Origin: an uncultured Alloprevotella sp.
Lineage (GTDB): Bacteria > Bacteroidota > Bacteroidia > Bacteroidales > Bacteroidaceae
Reading direction: 5' to 3'
NCBI GenBank assembly: GCA_944322325.1
Contig: CALUOQ010000002.1
Location: 1 to 64,000 of the forward strand
DNA: 64,000 nucleotides
The position numbers and the translations under genes are program-made. Each line of letters opens with the position of its first letter. The first letter of the stretch is position 1. The notes beneath the pieces are model-generated. The model made no database searches, was not told the origin of the DNA, and saw only the letters and a program-made list of their open reading frames with translations. Below are positions 63,259 through 64,000 of the stretch, in pieces.

Positions 63259-64000
63259 TTAATCAAATAGTGATGATAAAAACAGAGGCAACCCTACAAA
63301 CAGTAAAAAAAGAAAGATTACAATTGCAAAACTTATGAGAAATTTTAGACATTCTTTTTTACGTTCCTCTCTGAACTTTTCTTCCTCTTTTTTACGTTTT
63401 TCCCTGAACTTTTCTTCCTTTTCTTTATTTTCCTGTTCGATACATTGAAGGTAATATTCATATAGTTTATCCGTTGCATTCGTATATTTTGAATGGTCGA
63501 AAATCGTATTATAGAATGCTTGACAAATGAGGACAAATAGTATTTCCTTTCCTTCCTTAACCTCATCTATTTTACAGTTCTTCCAATCTAAATTGCAAAA
63601 TGTCTCTAAAATATCAAGGTTATCCGTTCCTATATACATATCATCAGAGTAATCATATTTTTTTCCATCCGAAATAATGGTTTTTATACCTCTTATCCGT
63701 AATTGGTTAAGAGTGAAAGAGTAGCTAATTCTATACTGACTAATCCTATCACAATGACCTATTTGATAAGATATTTCAAGGTCGGCTATGTCATTGAACT
63801 CGTCATATTCTAAACTAAAAATCCGTTCATCAAATTTGATTTGAGGCTTTCCCTTTATTTCACTGACAGAAACTTCAGGAGAAGGTTCGCTTTTTTTCGT
63901 TTTCTTCTTCTTTGTTTTTTTCGTTGCAACCAAAGATGCACCGCAAAATTGGCACGAAGTAGACGTGCTTTCATTGGGCGCACCGCAATTAGGGCAAATA
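63259..64000 (-). CDS. Zinc-ribbon protein with C-terminal membrane helix (5' end outside window)
   Basis: The frame is open to the right edge, so the start lies beyond 64000. The visible 247 residues begin 'ICPNCGAPNESTSTSCQFCG', a zinc ribbon like that of the 690-residue protein. A Lys-rich linker ('KKTKKKKTKKSE'), a soluble domain, a charged coiled coil ('KEEKFREKRKKEEEKFREER') and one C-terminal membrane helix (FLISFAIVIFLFLLFVGLPL) follow. It ends 11 bp before the SPFH gene and belongs to the same operon. The function is unknown. Confidence 0.65.
   Translation of the reverse strand, partial: ICPNCGAPNESTSTSCQFCGASLVATKKTKKKKTKKSEPSPEVSVSEIKGKPQIKFDERIFSLEYDEFNDIADLEISYQIGHCDRISQYRISYSFTLNQLRIRGIKTIISDGKKYDYSDDMYIGTDNLDILETFCNLDWKNCKIDEVKEGKEILFVLICQAFYNTIFDHSKYTNATDKLYEYYLQCIEQENKEKEEKFREKRKKEEEKFREERKKECLKFLISFAIVIFLFLLFVGLPLFLSSLFD

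Larger units (their letters stand above)
49215..64000. mobile_element. AT-rich accessory island, right end outside the window
   Basis: Base composition drops sharply after 49214. The stretch holds three serine-recombinase family genes, phage- or element-type regulators and two operons of uncommon proteins. It lies behind the same tRNA-Leu target. The right boundary is not visible, so it may be one element or several. Assignment as mobile rests on recombinase content and composition. Confidence 0.6.

Noticed and set aside
49215..64000. Intact prophage
   Set aside because: No capsid, terminase, portal or tail genes are visible in the stretch.

Overview
The window is a contig piece from a Bacteroidales-type bacterium (Bacteroidota), possibly Prevotellaceae. 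The evidence is the promoter signature TTTG / TAnnTTTG in front of many genes, the BspA-like, PCMD and Calycin-like secreted proteins, the short C-terminal tails of the type 'GIYIVNGKK', the Bacteroidota-style mraY and ftsL, and mobilization genes of the Bacteroides kind. I cannot name the genus.

Positions 1 to about 36490 are GC-rich core chromosome. It opens with intergenic repeats and a frameshifted BspA-like surface protein. Next come two lipoproteins, a CYTH protein, prfB, an SLC13-type transporter, an acyl-CoA ligase, a secreted phosphatase/nuclease-fold protein, gyrB, rpsT with tRNA-Glu, recO, and an ECF sigma factor with its presumed anti-sigma partner. Then follows the division and cell wall (dcw) operon, on the minus strand from mraZ to ftsW (mraZ-rsmH-ftsL-ftsI-murE-mraY-murD-ftsW), ending in a secreted cyclophilin. 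Positions 26.4-32.4 kb hold a cluster of secreted and outer-membrane proteins, including a 1091-residue protein made of three nearly identical 1032-bp units. After it lie a GNAT/YgbA_NO fusion, ung, a DUF3109 protein, a mannose-1-phosphate guanylyltransferase and tRNA-Leu(CAA).

At the 3' end of tRNA-Leu sits a 12.6-kb integrative mobilizable element (36560-49214), bounded by a 15-bp direct repeat. It carries an excisionase-like HTH gene, a RepA-like ATPase, a primase/toprim gene, a MobC-like accessory protein, a relaxase, a coiled-coil membrane protein, envelope-type cargo, a YhcG-type nuclease and a tyrosine integrase.

Beyond the second repeat copy a much more AT-rich accessory region runs off the right end. 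It has three serine-recombinase family genes, an XRE regulator next to an HTH plus methyltransferase-like protein, and two long minus-strand operons. The first (58296 to 53758) is headed by a NADAR-family protein and continues with six proteins I cannot assign, two of them paralogous. The second (beyond 64000 to 58548) encodes an SPFH/GYF_2 protein, three zinc-ribbon proteins (two of them with membrane segments) and a small membrane protein. These two operons are the best candidates for an undescribed system, probably in phage conflict or envelope stress; this is inference from domain content and island context.
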